Source: Actinomycetota bacterium
GTDB lineage: Bacteria; Actinomycetota; Actinomycetes; S36-B12; CAIYMF01
DNA: 64,000 nt
Reading direction: 5' to 3'
NCBI GenBank assembly: GCA_009697815.1
Contig: WLRQ01000004.1
Coordinates: 1 to 64,000 of the forward strand
In this document: positions 47,131 through 57,562 of the stretch, one piece after another
Layout of the letters: every line of letters starts with the position of its first letter
Position numbering within the stretch: the stretch's first letter is position 1
Translations under genes and position numbers: made by a program
The notes under the pieces: generated by a model
What the model saw: only the letters and a program-made list of their open reading frames with translations
Told to the model about the DNA's origin: nothing
The model's database searches: none

Positions 47131-47884
47131 GGGCGGGGAATCTCATCCGCCACCGACGCACGGCGGCGGGGTCGACGTCGGCGTAGAGGATCTCTTCGCC
47201 AATTCCTGCCTCGGCCACGACCACACCGAGCGGATCGACGACCACAGAGCGACCGCCCATCTCGACACCCGCATGAGTGCCCGCCGTATTGCACGCCACG
47301 ACCCAGGCCTGGTTCTCGATTGCGCGCGCGCGAGCGAGCACCGACCAGTGCTCGATGCGCTCGGCTGGCCAACCCGACGCGATCAGGAACGCCTCGGTTC
47401 CGGAGTCGACGAGGCGGCGGAAGAGTTCAGGGAATCGCAGGTCATAACAGGTCGCGAGCCCGGTGGCACCAAGCGGCGAGGGGAAGACGACGAGGGACTC
47501 TCCCGCCGTCATCACGGTCGACTCACCGCCCTCCCACCCGAACAAGTACTTCTTGCGATAGGTAGCGACAACATCGCCCACGGGGTCGATCACAACAGCG
47601 GTGTTGTGGCGCAGGGAACCGGCCAGCTCGGCGTAGGAACCCATGTGCAGCCAGATCCCGGCGGCGCGAGCGGCCTGGCACATCCGAGTGACGAGAGCCC
47701 CATCGATCGGCTCAGCGAACTCCTTCGCCGCCACCATGTCGAAGGCACCGACGTGCCAGAGCTCAGGGAGCACCGCGAGCTCGACGTCGCGCAGACCCTC
47801 GACGAGCGAGGCCGCGTGGGCGACGCGCATCGCGGGAGTGTCGTTGTCGTTGACGTCGAGCTGGATCAGGGCAACGCGGGTCAT
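47114..47884 (-). CDS. Carbon-nitrogen hydrolase family protein
   Basis: 'LAVLPELWHVG', 'YRKKYLFGWEGGES', 'GLATCYDLRFPELFRRL'. Confidence 0.9.
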   Translation of the reverse strand: MTRVALIQLDVNDNDTPAMRVAHAASLVEGLRDVELAVLPELWHVGAFDMVAAKEFAEPIDGALVTRMCQAARAAGIWLHMGSYAELAGSLRHNTAVVIDPVGDVVATYRKKYLFGWEGGESTVMTAGESLVVFPSPLGATGLATCYDLRFPELFRRLVDSGTEAFLIASGWPAERIEHWSVLARARAIENQAWVVACNTAGTHAGVEMGGRSVVVDPLGVVVAEAGIGEEILYADVDPAAVRRWRMRFPALTDRV

Positions 47885-49329
47885 GACGACATCATCCCCT
47901 GATCGCGCAAAACGTCACGACGAACCTTGCCCATCGCGTTGTGCGGCAGCTCGGTGAGAATCGTCCACCGACGGGGACGCTTGTAGGGAGCCAAACGCGA
48001 TTCGACATGGCCATCAAGTGCGACAGCGATTCCTGCGGGATCGGCACCCTCGCTCGTGACGACGTACGCAGCCACTGTCTCCCCCCACGCGGGATCAGGA
48101 ATGCCGACGACCGCGACGTCGACGACATCCGGATGCTCACGCACTGCATCCTCGACCTCACGTGGGTAGACGTTGTATCCGCCGGTGATGATCAGGTCGC
48201 TCGAGCGCCCGACAAGCCAGAGGTATCCGTCGGCATCGAACTCGCCGATGTCACCGGTGCGGAACCAGCCGTCGTCGGTGAACGCCTCGCGATTGGCGTC
48301 GGGGTTCTCCCAATACCCGCGAAAGACGTTGGGGCCGTTGACCTCCACGCCACCGTCATCACCCAGACGGATGCGCACACCAGGGAGCGGCAGGCCCACT
48401 GACCCTGCGCGGCGTTCGCCGAACAGCGGATTGGAGGTGAGCATCACGGTCTCGGACATGCCGTATCGCTCGAGTGGATCCTGGCCGGCGTCGGAAGCGA
48501 TCTGCTGAAAGAGGAGGGGATCCAGCGGCGCCGAGCCAGAGACGATCAGGCGCAGGCCTGCGAGGTCGCCCAACCGGGCGGCCTCTCGCATGCGCGCGTA
48601 CATCGTGGGCACCCCGAAGAACAGCGTGGCCTCGTGATCCCTGATCGCCTCCGAGACGGCGGCCGGATCGAACCGTGGCAGCACGACGACGGACGCCCCC
48701 GCCGTGAACGATCCGTTGAGCGCCGCGCCGAGACCGTGCATGTGGAACATGGGGAGGGCGTGGACGAGACGGTCATCCGGTGTCCACTGCCATGCCTCCA
48801 CCAGCGCTCGTGCACCTGCGAGCAGGTTGGCGTGAGAGAGCAGAGCCCCCTTCGGACGTCCCGTGGTGCCGGAGGTGTACGCCACCATTGCGATATCACC
48901 GGAGTCGGCGATATCGAGCGGGACCTCCGCAGAAGGTGGAAGTGTTGCGAGATCGGGTTGGTGCGCCTCGAGGGGGAGCCCGTCAACGCGACCAGGGTCG
49001 TCGAGGATCGCAGCAACGGGCCGCACATCTCCGATCACATGCTCGAGCTCGCCCCGGGTGTAGCCGGTATTGGCCGGCACCACCACGGCACCGAGCCGCA
49101 GGATCGCGACGTACGCGATCACGGTGTCGATCGAAGGAGCGCAGGAGAGAAGTACGCGATCACCGGCGCGCACTCCGGTGGCCGAAAGCCGTCCGGCAGC
49201 GGTGCGTGTGAGGTGCTCGACATCGGCACCGGTGAGCACCTCACCGTCGCGCGCGTCGACGAGCACCGGGCGAGTGGAGGCAAAGCGCCATCGCTCGACC
49301 CAGGCCGCGGTGAGTGTCACAGGGGACAT
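47881..49329 (-). CDS. AMP-dependent acyl-CoA synthetase/ligase
   Basis: 'MVAYTSGTTGRPKGALLSHAN', 'YGMSETVMLTSNPL', 'GWFRTGDIGEFDADGYLWLVGRSSDLIITGGYNVYPREVED'. Confidence 0.93.
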   Translation of the reverse strand: MSPVTLTAAWVERWRFASTRPVLVDARDGEVLTGADVEHLTRTAAGRLSATGVRAGDRVLLSCAPSIDTVIAYVAILRLGAVVVPANTGYTRGELEHVIGDVRPVAAILDDPGRVDGLPLEAHQPDLATLPPSAEVPLDIADSGDIAMVAYTSGTTGRPKGALLSHANLLAGARALVEAWQWTPDDRLVHALPMFHMHGLGAALNGSFTAGASVVVLPRFDPAAVSEAIRDHEATLFFGVPTMYARMREAARLGDLAGLRLIVSGSAPLDPLLFQQIASDAGQDPLERYGMSETVMLTSNPLFGERRAGSVGLPLPGVRIRLGDDGGVEVNGPNVFRGYWENPDANREAFTDDGWFRTGDIGEFDADGYLWLVGRSSDLIITGGYNVYPREVEDAVREHPDVVDVAVVGIPDPAWGETVAAYVVTSEGADPAGIAVALDGHVESRLAPYKRPRRWTILTELPHNAMGKVRRDVLRDQGMMSS

Positions 49330-49362
49330 CCTGCCGCGCCCGCGCCCAGATAACCTGTCGCC

Positions 49363-50223
49363 ATGACCACCTCACTTGCAGCCGCGTCGTTCGGGCTGGC
49401 CGCGTTGATCGATGCGTGGGAGAGCTCACTGCGCGCCGTCAGTGAGTTGGGCCGCCGGTTGAGCCCGCAACAGTGGGCGGCATCAACCGAGTGCCCCGGG
49501 TGGTCAGTGGCCGACATCGTCGCCCACACGTGCTGGATCGAGGCCAGGATGGTGGGTCGCGACGAGCCGGCGCACCTGCCCGAATGGGATGACCTGCCAC
49601 ACGCCCAAAGCGAGCTGCAGCGCACGATCGAGACCGGGGTGGATGTGCGTCGAGGCGTCCCCCAGGCCGACTTGTGCACCGAGCTCGACGGCCTCATCGA
49701 CGTACGGCTTGCGATGATCATGGCTCTCGACCCACTTCGGCTCGACACCCTCGTAGCCAGCCCCCTCGGCGGTGAGCGCCCGTTGGAGTACGTCCTGCGC
49801 ATGCGCTGCTTCGATATCTGGACTCACGAACAGGACATCAGACGGGCCGTGGGGCTCCCCGCGAATCTGGGCAGCCCGGGAGCCCAGGTGGCCGCGCTTC
49901 AGTTCGCCCGCGCGATCCCGTTCATCCTGGCCCGCAATCTCGGCTCACCTGTGGGCACAACCCTGCGCGTGACCGTCACCGGGCGAGTGGGGTTCGAGAC
50001 CTGGGCAGGTATCGACGACGACGGTCAGGGCATCGCGTTGGACGCCCTGACCGTCTCGGGGCAGAGCCCATCCCTCGCGATGACGACCGACTGGGAGACA
50101 TATGCCCGGCTCGGTGCGGGCCGCCTCGACACGACTGACCCATCCGTGCTGGCGTTGATCACGCTCGAGGGCGATCTTGAGTTGGGCGCCCGACTGCCCG
50201 AGGCACTCGCGATCACCCCCTGA
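49363..50223 (+). CDS. Maleylpyruvate isomerase family mycothiol-dependent enzyme
   Basis: 'WAASTECPGWSVADIVAHTCWIEARMVG', 'MRCFDIWTHEQDIRRAVGLP'. Confidence 0.88.
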   Translation: MTTSLAAASFGLAALIDAWESSLRAVSELGRRLSPQQWAASTECPGWSVADIVAHTCWIEARMVGRDEPAHLPEWDDLPHAQSELQRTIETGVDVRRGVPQADLCTELDGLIDVRLAMIMALDPLRLDTLVASPLGGERPLEYVLRMRCFDIWTHEQDIRRAVGLPANLGSPGAQVAALQFARAIPFILARNLGSPVGTTLRVTVTGRVGFETWAGIDDDGQGIALDALTVSGQSPSLAMTTDWETYARLGAGRLDTTDPSVLALITLEGDLELGARLPEALAITP

Positions 50224-50232
50224 CGTGGCGTC

Positions 50233-50541
50233 CTAGCCCGCCGTCGTGACTCTCAGCGCGTCGACGCGGTGAGCAGGGGCCACGGTGACGGTGATGACGA
50301 GGGACATCACCAGTAACGCCCAGGACACCGGCATGAGCACCCTCGCCCGTCCAGAGCCCGAACGCACCGCGAGCACGGAGGCCACCACAGCCGCGAGCGA
50401 CGCTGGCAAACCGACGTACCACAATCCCATCGACGCGCAGCTGATCAGGACGAGCACAACGGCTGCGCTCACACCGACCCGCCCCCGAGGGCGTCGACGC
50501 ACCCCCTCCGACTGAGCCAGCGGCCCCGATCCGTTGGCCAT
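50233..50541 (-). CDS. Small membrane protein of unknown function
   Basis: Hydrophobic segments 'VSAAVVLVLISCASMGLWYVGLPASLAAVVASVLAV' and 'VLMPVSWALLVMSLVITVTVA'. Confidence 0.5.
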   Translation of the reverse strand: MANGSGPLAQSEGVRRRPRGRVGVSAAVVLVLISCASMGLWYVGLPASLAAVVASVLAVRSGSGRARVLMPVSWALLVMSLVITVTVAPAHRVDALRVTTAG

Positions 50542-51275
50542 CACGCGACACTGCATGTGGTGAGTGAGGATGCCGCGCCGCGCGCGCCACCGCGAATCTG
50601 CGCGCACGGGCTGTTCACGAAGTTGGTCCACAGGACATTGAACCGAAACTTCTCCTGGGTGTACGACCTCACCTGCGGGCCAACCAATACTCCGCCGGAA
50701 ATCCCATGTCCCTCATAGGACCAGCCGGGCGTGGAGGTCTCGCCGCCGCGATCGAGCACCGTCCACGAACTGATAGTCAGACCGTTCGTGCTACACCATC
50801 GCAAGCGCTGCCAGTAGGTGTAGATGGTGTTTCCTGCGACGGCGTTGTTCTCGACGTGGAGTTCGGCGTACCAACAGCGCACGGTAGTGCCGGCAATGCC
50901 GACGACGGGCGACGACGTCAGGGCAGTGGTACCACTCACGACCAGGGGCCGCAGGGTGACAACCTGGGACACGGGTGTCTCGAAGGCCATCAGGGCTTGC
51001 TTCTCGGCGGCGCCCAGAGCGGCGTAGGCGGCTTCGGGGCTGCTTGAGCCGAAGACCTTCCGGGCCAGAGCCTGGCCGACTGCGAGTGCTGGGGAAGCCG
51101 CGGCCGCGGTAGTCGAAGTGGCTGCGCCAGTGGCGATTCCCGATGCGGTCGACATGGGGCGCGGCGGAAGGATGGCGGCGGCCTCGGCCGCGGGGGCGGC
51201 CACGACCAGAGTTGCCAGCAACGCGCTTCCCGTGGCGGCTCGCAGGATGAGTGATGTCAGGTGTCGTGCTCGCAT
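50541..51275 (-). CDS. Secreted protein of unknown function
   Basis: Signal peptide 'MRARHLTSLILRAATGSALLATLVVAAPAAEAAA'. Confidence 0.6.
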   Translation of the reverse strand: MRARHLTSLILRAATGSALLATLVVAAPAAEAAAILPPRPMSTASGIATGAATSTTAAAASPALAVGQALARKVFGSSSPEAAYAALGAAEKQALMAFETPVSQVVTLRPLVVSGTTALTSSPVVGIAGTTVRCWYAELHVENNAVAGNTIYTYWQRLRWCSTNGLTISSWTVLDRGGETSTPGWSYEGHGISGGVLVGPQVRSYTQEKFRFNVLWTNFVNSPCAQIRGGARGAASSLTTCSVA

Positions 51276-51558
51276 GTGATGGCCTCACCAGTGATGTCGG
51301 GGCCCGCGAGGTCGACATAGACGACGCCGCAGGCGAATGGTGCGCCCGAGATCGCATGACCGGAGTGGTGAGCATGACTGCAGGTGATCCATCCGGCCCA
51401 CGCGGCCGTCATGGCCAGGGGCGCATGTGAACGGTAGGTCGGCCGCCCCTACGTGCGGTGTCGTCGTCCACAGGGGAGGCGGCACCGATGGCACGCCTGT
51501 CAGGAGGGGCGTGGCTATTCAGGCGTCGTGCGAGTGCTCACTCGCGGGTGACATCAGA

Positions 51559-53259
51559 TCACCGAAGAACGCCTCGGTCGAGACTCACCACCTCGTCGAG
51601 CTCAGCCAATCCATGGTCCCGATGTGCCACCCAGATGACGGTGCGTCCTGCGAGCACGCGCAGGAGCTCCGCGGCAACGGCCTCGGCAGTTCCCTCGTCG
51701 AGATGCTCGGTCGGCTCATCGAGAAGGACGACCCGGTGTCCGGCGAGCAGCACCCGGGCCACGCCGATGCGTTGACGTTGCCCTGCCGAGACCAACGCTC
51801 CGTGATCACCGACGGGCGTGTGGATCCCTCGGTTGGTGGAATCGAGCCAGGGCCCAAGGCCCACAGCGTCGAGCACGCCGCGAACCTCGTCGTCACTCGC
51901 GCCGGGTTTGGCCAGCCGCACGTTCTCCACCACTGAGGTGTCGAAGATGTGCGGCACCTGCGGGCACCAGCCGATCACGGTGCGGATCGCCGCACCGGTC
52001 ATCTCGCGAAGCTCCACACCTCCGAGAAGGATCGATCCGGAGTAGGGCAGGAACCCGGAGAGCACGGCGAGCAAGGTCGACTTGCCACTGCCCGAGGGGC
52101 CGACAACGCCGATGCTCCGACGGGATGGGACGACGAGATCGACTCCGGTCAGGATGTCAACGCCACCAGGCCATCTCGCGCTCACGCCCCGGAGCGTCAC
52201 ACCTACATCCCCCGCGGGCGGATCAAGCGGCGACACCGGATCTGGCACGGGATCCATCGCATCGAGGATCTCGACCACACGCTGGGCGGCACCCCGCACT
52301 CGACCGAGCGCGAGCGCGGCACCCGGCATCGCAGCCACAGCCTCGAACGTCGCCAGCGGCAGAAGGGCCAACACCGCCAGGTTCACCCCGATCAACTCAC
52401 CCGAACGCACGGCAGGGATGGCCACGGCGAGCATGGCCACGACCGATCCGCCCGAGACTGCTGCGCCAAGACCTGCCGAAAGGCCCGCGGCACGCGCCCT
52501 GCTGCGCGCGAGCGCGCCAATGCGACGGTCGTCCTCGGCCAGCCGTTCCAGCCAGCGCGGTGCAGCGCCCGACATGCCGAGGTCGTTGACCCCGTCGAGC
52601 AAGGTCAGGACGTCAGCACTGATCTCACCGCGAGCCGGCGCCGTCGCCCGCTCGGCCTCGGCCGCTGACCGAGCCGTGATCCAGGGAACCAGCGTGGCCG
52701 CGAGAGCCAGCGACACCATGAGAACGACCCCGGCCGCGGGCAGGATGAACCAGGCGAGAGCAACCGATGCCAACGACACCACGGCCCCAGACGCATACGG
52801 CAGGAGCACCCGAAGCGGGAGGTCTTGTGTCGCGTCGACATCGCGCACGAGCCGCTCGAGGAGGTCTCCCCGCCGATAGGCCGGAACGCCTGCCGGGGCA
52901 ACAACCGCGAGCCGCGAGTAGACCGCGAGCCGCAAGCTCGACAGCACTCGGAACGCAGCATCGTGCGATACGAGGCGCTCGGCGTAGCGGAAGACCCCGC
53001 GGCCGATGCCGAAGGCCCGCACGGCCACGATGGCCACCTCGAGCTCGAGGATCTGAGGCCGCAACGCGGCACTTGAGATGAGCCAGGCACTCGTCGCCAG
53101 CAGCCCCACCCCGCTGCCGATGGCAAGGGCTCCGAGCAGCACAGCGAGCGCCAGCCGGTGTCGTTCGGTCGCCAGCCACGGCAGTAGTCGACGAACCGGT
53201 GAGGGCGGAGGCACATCGCCCGATTTCGTCTGTGGGCGTTGGCTTTCCATCATGGTCAT
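51559..53259 (-). CDS. cydC: Thiol reductant ABC exporter subunit CydC
   Basis: ABC exporter fold; 'GPSGSGKSTLLAVLSGFL', 'LVSAGQRQRIGVARVLL'; follows cydD in a cyd operon. Confidence 0.9.
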   Translation of the reverse strand: MTMMESQRPQTKSGDVPPPSPVRRLLPWLATERHRLALAVLLGALAIGSGVGLLATSAWLISSAALRPQILELEVAIVAVRAFGIGRGVFRYAERLVSHDAAFRVLSSLRLAVYSRLAVVAPAGVPAYRRGDLLERLVRDVDATQDLPLRVLLPYASGAVVSLASVALAWFILPAAGVVLMVSLALAATLVPWITARSAAEAERATAPARGEISADVLTLLDGVNDLGMSGAAPRWLERLAEDDRRIGALARSRARAAGLSAGLGAAVSGGSVVAMLAVAIPAVRSGELIGVNLAVLALLPLATFEAVAAMPGAALALGRVRGAAQRVVEILDAMDPVPDPVSPLDPPAGDVGVTLRGVSARWPGGVDILTGVDLVVPSRRSIGVVGPSGSGKSTLLAVLSGFLPYSGSILLGGVELREMTGAAIRTVIGWCPQVPHIFDTSVVENVRLAKPGASDDEVRGVLDAVGLGPWLDSTNRGIHTPVGDHGALVSAGQRQRIGVARVLLAGHRVVLLDEPTEHLDEGTAEAVAAELLRVLAGRTVIWVAHRDHGLAELDEVVSLDRGVLR

Positions 53260-54902
53260 GCGCCCACCCCGATAGCGCCGAGCTGCACGACCTCATCCGC
53301 CCCGGCGATCAGTGAGGGGCGGTGCGCGACCACGAGAACGGCGGCACCACCGTCCGCGAGCCGACGGATCGCGGCCATCACCTCTGCCTCCGCGACATCG
53401 TCGAGGCCCGCCGTCGGCTCATCGAGCAGGATCAGGTCCGGGGGGCCAATGAGCACGCGCGCAAGTGCGATACGCCGACGCTGACCTGCTGACACGTCGG
53501 AGGCCAGATCCCCCACCCGGGTGTGAATCCCGTCGGGAAGGGTCGCGGGATCAAGGCCAACACCGCGTAGGGCCTCGCCCACCTCGGCATCACTCGCCGC
53601 GGGGCGGCGCAAGCGCACATCATCGGCCACGCGTGGACCGAGGAGCGCAGGCTCCTGACTTACGACCGCGATATGCGAACGCCACGCCTCTGGGTCGAGC
53701 GAGCCAAGATCGACGCCCCCAATCCGGACCACGCCACACGTAGGAGCGAGATATCCGGAGAGCACCGCGATCAGAGTGGACTTGCCCACGCCCGACGACC
53801 CGACAACAGCGAGGACGTGCCCCGGGCGTAGGACGAGCGATACCGGCGACAGCGCAACGGTCTGCGCTCCGGTATAGGTTGCCGAGACCTCATCGACCAC
53901 GACGTCATCCCAGATGATCTCCGTGGTTGCACCCGTCAACGCCGGCTCGACGGCCAGCACTGTGAACACCTGATCGGCAGCCTCGATCCCTTCAGCAGCC
54001 GCGTGGAACTGCGCACCCACCATGCGGATCGGGAGGTACACCTCGGGCGCAAGGATCAGCACCACGAGTCCCGTGCGCAAGTCCAAAGTGCCGCTCACCA
54101 GGCGCAGTCCTATCGACACCGCGACCACCGCGATCGACACGGTGGCGAGGATCTCGAGCACGAATGAGGACAGGAATGAGATGCGCAGCACCCCGAGAGT
54201 GGCGCGGCGGTATCGCGAATCCACCTCTGCCATCTGCTCGGCCTGCACTCGTTCACGTCCGAAGGCCTTGAGCGTGGGCAACCCGGCCACGACGTCAAGG
54301 AAGTGACCGGCCAGCGCACCGAGAGTCGACCACTGCTTGGCCGTGGCCGTCTGCGTGTACATCCCGACCAGGACCATGAAGACCGGGATCAGGGGCGCGG
54401 TCACGGCGACGATCACAGCTGCGAGGAGATCCTGAGTCAGGATCGCAACCCCCACGGTGATCGGGACAACGAACGCGATCACGAGCTGCGGCAGGTACCG
54501 GGCGACATAGGGCTCCACGGAGTCAATGCCCCGTGTCGCGAGAGTGGCGACTTGGCCACGCCGCTCGCCCGAGAGCCACACGGGGCCGAGCCTGACAACA
54601 TGACCGAGTAGCGCGGCGCGCAGTTGCGCGGAGGTGCGCGTGGCCGCGCGCTGAGAGAGCGTCTCCCCGATCAGCGCGAGGAGTGCGCGCGCGAGCACTA
54701 CCGAGCCGAGGAGCACCAGCACGGCGACGGTTTGGTCCAGCGACTCACCGTCAAGAAAGACCCGTGAGATGACATCCGCGAGGCAGAAGGCCTGGATGAC
54801 GACGAGCACCGCCGTCGATGATGCGACCACGACCGAGCCGATCAACAGGGTTCGCACCCCTCGGGCATAGCGAATCAGTCGTGGGTCGAGCGGACGCGGC
54901 AT
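53256..54902 (-). CDS. cydD: Thiol reductant ABC exporter subunit CydD
   Basis: 'GSSGVGKSTLIAVLSGYLAP', 'VSAGQRRRIALARVLIGPPDLILLDEPTAGLD'; downstream of cydB. Confidence 0.9.
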   Translation of the reverse strand: MPRPLDPRLIRYARGVRTLLIGSVVVASSTAVLVVIQAFCLADVISRVFLDGESLDQTVAVLVLLGSVVLARALLALIGETLSQRAATRTSAQLRAALLGHVVRLGPVWLSGERRGQVATLATRGIDSVEPYVARYLPQLVIAFVVPITVGVAILTQDLLAAVIVAVTAPLIPVFMVLVGMYTQTATAKQWSTLGALAGHFLDVVAGLPTLKAFGRERVQAEQMAEVDSRYRRATLGVLRISFLSSFVLEILATVSIAVVAVSIGLRLVSGTLDLRTGLVVLILAPEVYLPIRMVGAQFHAAAEGIEAADQVFTVLAVEPALTGATTEIIWDDVVVDEVSATYTGAQTVALSPVSLVLRPGHVLAVVGSSGVGKSTLIAVLSGYLAPTCGVVRIGGVDLGSLDPEAWRSHIAVVSQEPALLGPRVADDVRLRRPAASDAEVGEALRGVGLDPATLPDGIHTRVGDLASDVSAGQRRRIALARVLIGPPDLILLDEPTAGLDDVAEAEVMAAIRRLADGGAAVLVVAHRPSLIAGADEVVQLGAIGVGA

Positions 54903-54911
54903 CAGGGCGAG

Positions 54912-55973
54912 CTAGACGTTGATCTCGTGCGGCAGATCCAGCGACCCGTGTCCGGGATCAGGGATCTGGCTCGGGTGCAACCGCTTGCGGAAGACCCAGT
55001 AGGTGTAGGCCTGATAACACAGGACCACCGGTGTCATGACGAGCGCAACGATCGTCATCACCTTGAGCGTGTATTCAGTGCTCGATGCGTTGGTGATCGT
55101 CAGCGATGCGGCTGGGTCGATCGAGCTCGGCATGACGTACGGGTAGAGCGCCGTGAACAGGAAGATCACAACCCCGCCCTGCGTGATCGCGGAGGCAAGG
55201 AAGGCCCAGCCCTCACGTCCGAATCGATTGGCCGCAAGCGCTCCGAGCCACGACACCACAGCGAGGCCCAGCGGCAGCCAGCTCAGGGCGTTCTGGCTGT
55301 ATGACAACTGAGTCCACAGCCCGAAGACCACCGCGAGAAGTGCAGCCACAAGTCCGGCCTGGCCGGCGATCTTGTTGGCGCGCACGCGGATGTCACCGTC
55401 GGTCTTGAGTGCCAGGAACACAGCGCCATGCGTGGTGAACAGCGCGAGGGTGGTGAGACCTCCCAGGAGTGCGTAGGGGTTGAGGAGGTCCCAGAACGTG
55501 CCGACGTACTGGCTGTTGCCGTTCGCGTCGAGTTGGAGTGGCGTACCGCGCGCGATGTTGGCGAACGCGACACCCCACAACAGAGCGGGAAGGAACGAGC
55601 TCACCGTGATCGCGATGTCCCAGCGGCGGCGCCACGAGGCATTGCCGCGCTTGCTTCGGTACTCGAACGCAACCCCGCGCACGATGAGCGCGACAAGAAT
55701 CAGGAGAAGCGCGAGATAGAACCCGCTGAAGAGGGTGGCGTACCACTCGGGAAATGCGGCGAAAGTCGCCCCGCCGGCGACGAGAAGCCAGACCTCGTTG
55801 CCGTCCCAGAGGGGGCCGAGGGTCGTGATGACGGTCCGCCGCTCGGCGTCACTCTTCGCCACGATCGGTAGGAGTACGCCGACGCCGAAGTCGAAGCCCT
55901 CCAACACGAAATAGCCGACCCAGAGCACGGCGATCAGCACGAACCAGACGATCTGGAGTGTCTCCCAGGACAT
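54912..55973 (-). CDS. cydB: Cytochrome bd ubiquinol oxidase subunit II
   Basis: 'VLWVGYFVLEGFDFGVGVLLP', 'LGPLWDGNEVWLLVAGGATFAAFPEWYATLFSGFYLAL'. Confidence 0.97.
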   Translation of the reverse strand: MSWETLQIVWFVLIAVLWVGYFVLEGFDFGVGVLLPIVAKSDAERRTVITTLGPLWDGNEVWLLVAGGATFAAFPEWYATLFSGFYLALLLILVALIVRGVAFEYRSKRGNASWRRRWDIAITVSSFLPALLWGVAFANIARGTPLQLDANGNSQYVGTFWDLLNPYALLGGLTTLALFTTHGAVFLALKTDGDIRVRANKIAGQAGLVAALLAVVFGLWTQLSYSQNALSWLPLGLAVVSWLGALAANRFGREGWAFLASAITQGGVVIFLFTALYPYVMPSSIDPAASLTITNASSTEYTLKVMTIVALVMTPVVLCYQAYTYWVFRKRLHPSQIPDPGHGSLDLPHEINV

Positions 55974-55992
55974 GTCAGGTCTCCCTAGTCCA

Positions 55993-57396
55993 TCAGTACG
56001 AGAAGGTGAGTGTGCGGCCGTTGTCGGCGTCGTCGTCCACCGGGAGCAGTTCCACGGTGTCCGGCGGCCCGATCTTCACCGCGCGGATGATGAGCCCGAC
56101 TTCAATAACCGCGAGAACGCCGTAGAGCAGCGTGAACGTCACGATCGAGATCAGCACGCTGACAACGCCCAGCGTCGGTGACACTCCGGCTTCGGTCTTC
56201 ATCATCCCGAAGACGATCCACGGTTGGCGTCCCATCTCCGTGAAGATCCACCCTGCCGAGATGCCGAAGAGCGGGAACAGGGTCGAGGTCACCGCGGCAT
56301 AGCGCAGCCACTTCCCGGAAGGAGTACGACCCTTGCGGGTCTTCCACCATACGAAGACTGCGAACAGGACAGCGAGCATCCCGAGCCCGATCATCGCGCG
56401 GAACGCCCAGAACACGAGCGGGACGTAGGGGGCGTATTCACCCGGCCCGTACTTCTGCTCGTACTTCGCCTGCAGTTGGTTGATCCCTTCGACCTCCCCG
56501 TTCCAGTCGCCGGTCGCCATGAACGAGAGAAGCCCCGGGATGTCGAGCGACCAGGAGGCACTCGTGCCGTCCATCGGGCCCACCGTGACCAGGCTGAACG
56601 GCGCCGGCTGGGCCGTGTCGAACAGGCCCTCTGCGGCCGACATCTTCATCGGCTGCTGCTGCACCATGATGCGCGCCTGGGCATCTCCGGAGACAACGGT
56701 GCCAAGTCCGGCGACGATCACCGTGATCAGGCCGAGGCCGAGGGTTTTCCGCATTGCGTCGGCCGACTTCTTGCCCATCATCAACCAGAGGCTCACGCCG
56801 ACGAGCATCGTTCCCGACACCAGGAAGCACGACGCGATCGTGTGGAAGAAGGTGGTGTAGGCGGTGTTCTGGAACAGCAGCGCCCCGAAGTCGGTGAGTT
56901 CGGCGCGCTTGGTCTCGGGGTTCAGGACGTATCCCACGGGATGTTGCATGAAGGAGTTCGCCGCGAGGATGAAGTAGGCGGAGAGCAGCGTGCCGAAGGC
57001 GGCCAGCCAGATCGTCGCGAGGTGGAGCCCACGAGGCAAGCGGTCCCAGCCGAAGATCCACAAGCCCAGGAACGTCGACTCCAGGAAGAACGAGGCCAAC
57101 CCCTCAACCGCGAGCGGCGCTCCGAAGATGTCCCCGACGAAACGGGAGTAATCACTCCAGGCCATCCCGAACTGGAACTCCTGGACGATGCCAGTCACGA
57201 CACCCATCGCGAAGTTGATCAAGAGGAGCTTTCCGAAGAACTTGGTCGCCTTGAGCCACTTCTCATCGCCGGTTCGGTACCAGGCCGTCTGCATGATGGC
57301 CACCAGCGACGCGGAGCCGATGGTCAAGGGAACAAAGAGAAAGTGATAAATCGTGGTGATTCCGAACTGCCATCGGGCGAGATCCAACGCATTCAT
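55993..57396 (-). CDS. cydA: Cytochrome bd ubiquinol oxidase subunit I, short Q-loop form
   Basis: 'MNALDLARWQFGITTIYHFLFVPLTIG', 'LEGLASFFLEST'-type ('VEGLASFFLESTFLGLWIFGWDRL'), 'GRQPWIVFGMMKTEAGVSP'. Confidence 0.97.
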   Translation of the reverse strand: MNALDLARWQFGITTIYHFLFVPLTIGSASLVAIMQTAWYRTGDEKWLKATKFFGKLLLINFAMGVVTGIVQEFQFGMAWSDYSRFVGDIFGAPLAVEGLASFFLESTFLGLWIFGWDRLPRGLHLATIWLAAFGTLLSAYFILAANSFMQHPVGYVLNPETKRAELTDFGALLFQNTAYTTFFHTIASCFLVSGTMLVGVSLWLMMGKKSADAMRKTLGLGLITVIVAGLGTVVSGDAQARIMVQQQPMKMSAAEGLFDTAQPAPFSLVTVGPMDGTSASWSLDIPGLLSFMATGDWNGEVEGINQLQAKYEQKYGPGEYAPYVPLVFWAFRAMIGLGMLAVLFAVFVWWKTRKGRTPSGKWLRYAAVTSTLFPLFGISAGWIFTEMGRQPWIVFGMMKTEAGVSPTLGVVSVLISIVTFTLLYGVLAVIEVGLIIRAVKIGPPDTVELLPVDDDADNGRTLTFSY

Positions 57397-57562
57397 CGAC
57401 GACTCCTCCGGCATCCGACGGCGCACGCGGCCGTGCGAAGATCACTTTGCCGTGTGCGGGCGCGCGAAGAGAGGTCTTTGATGTGATTCGCATCGCGTTG
57501 CTAAGGCTTACCAAACCTCCACCGCGCGCAATCGTGCACAGAACTAGCACAAGGCAGTGAGG

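Noticed and set aside
46077-47186. 369-aa plus-strand ORF overlapping the MFS gene
   Set aside because: Out-of-frame Arg-rich shadow of the MFS transporter.
56224-57486. 420-aa plus-strand ORF opposite cydA
   Set aside because: Antisense to a clearly conserved cydA; composition is low-complexity Arg/Glu/His typical of high-GC shadow frames.
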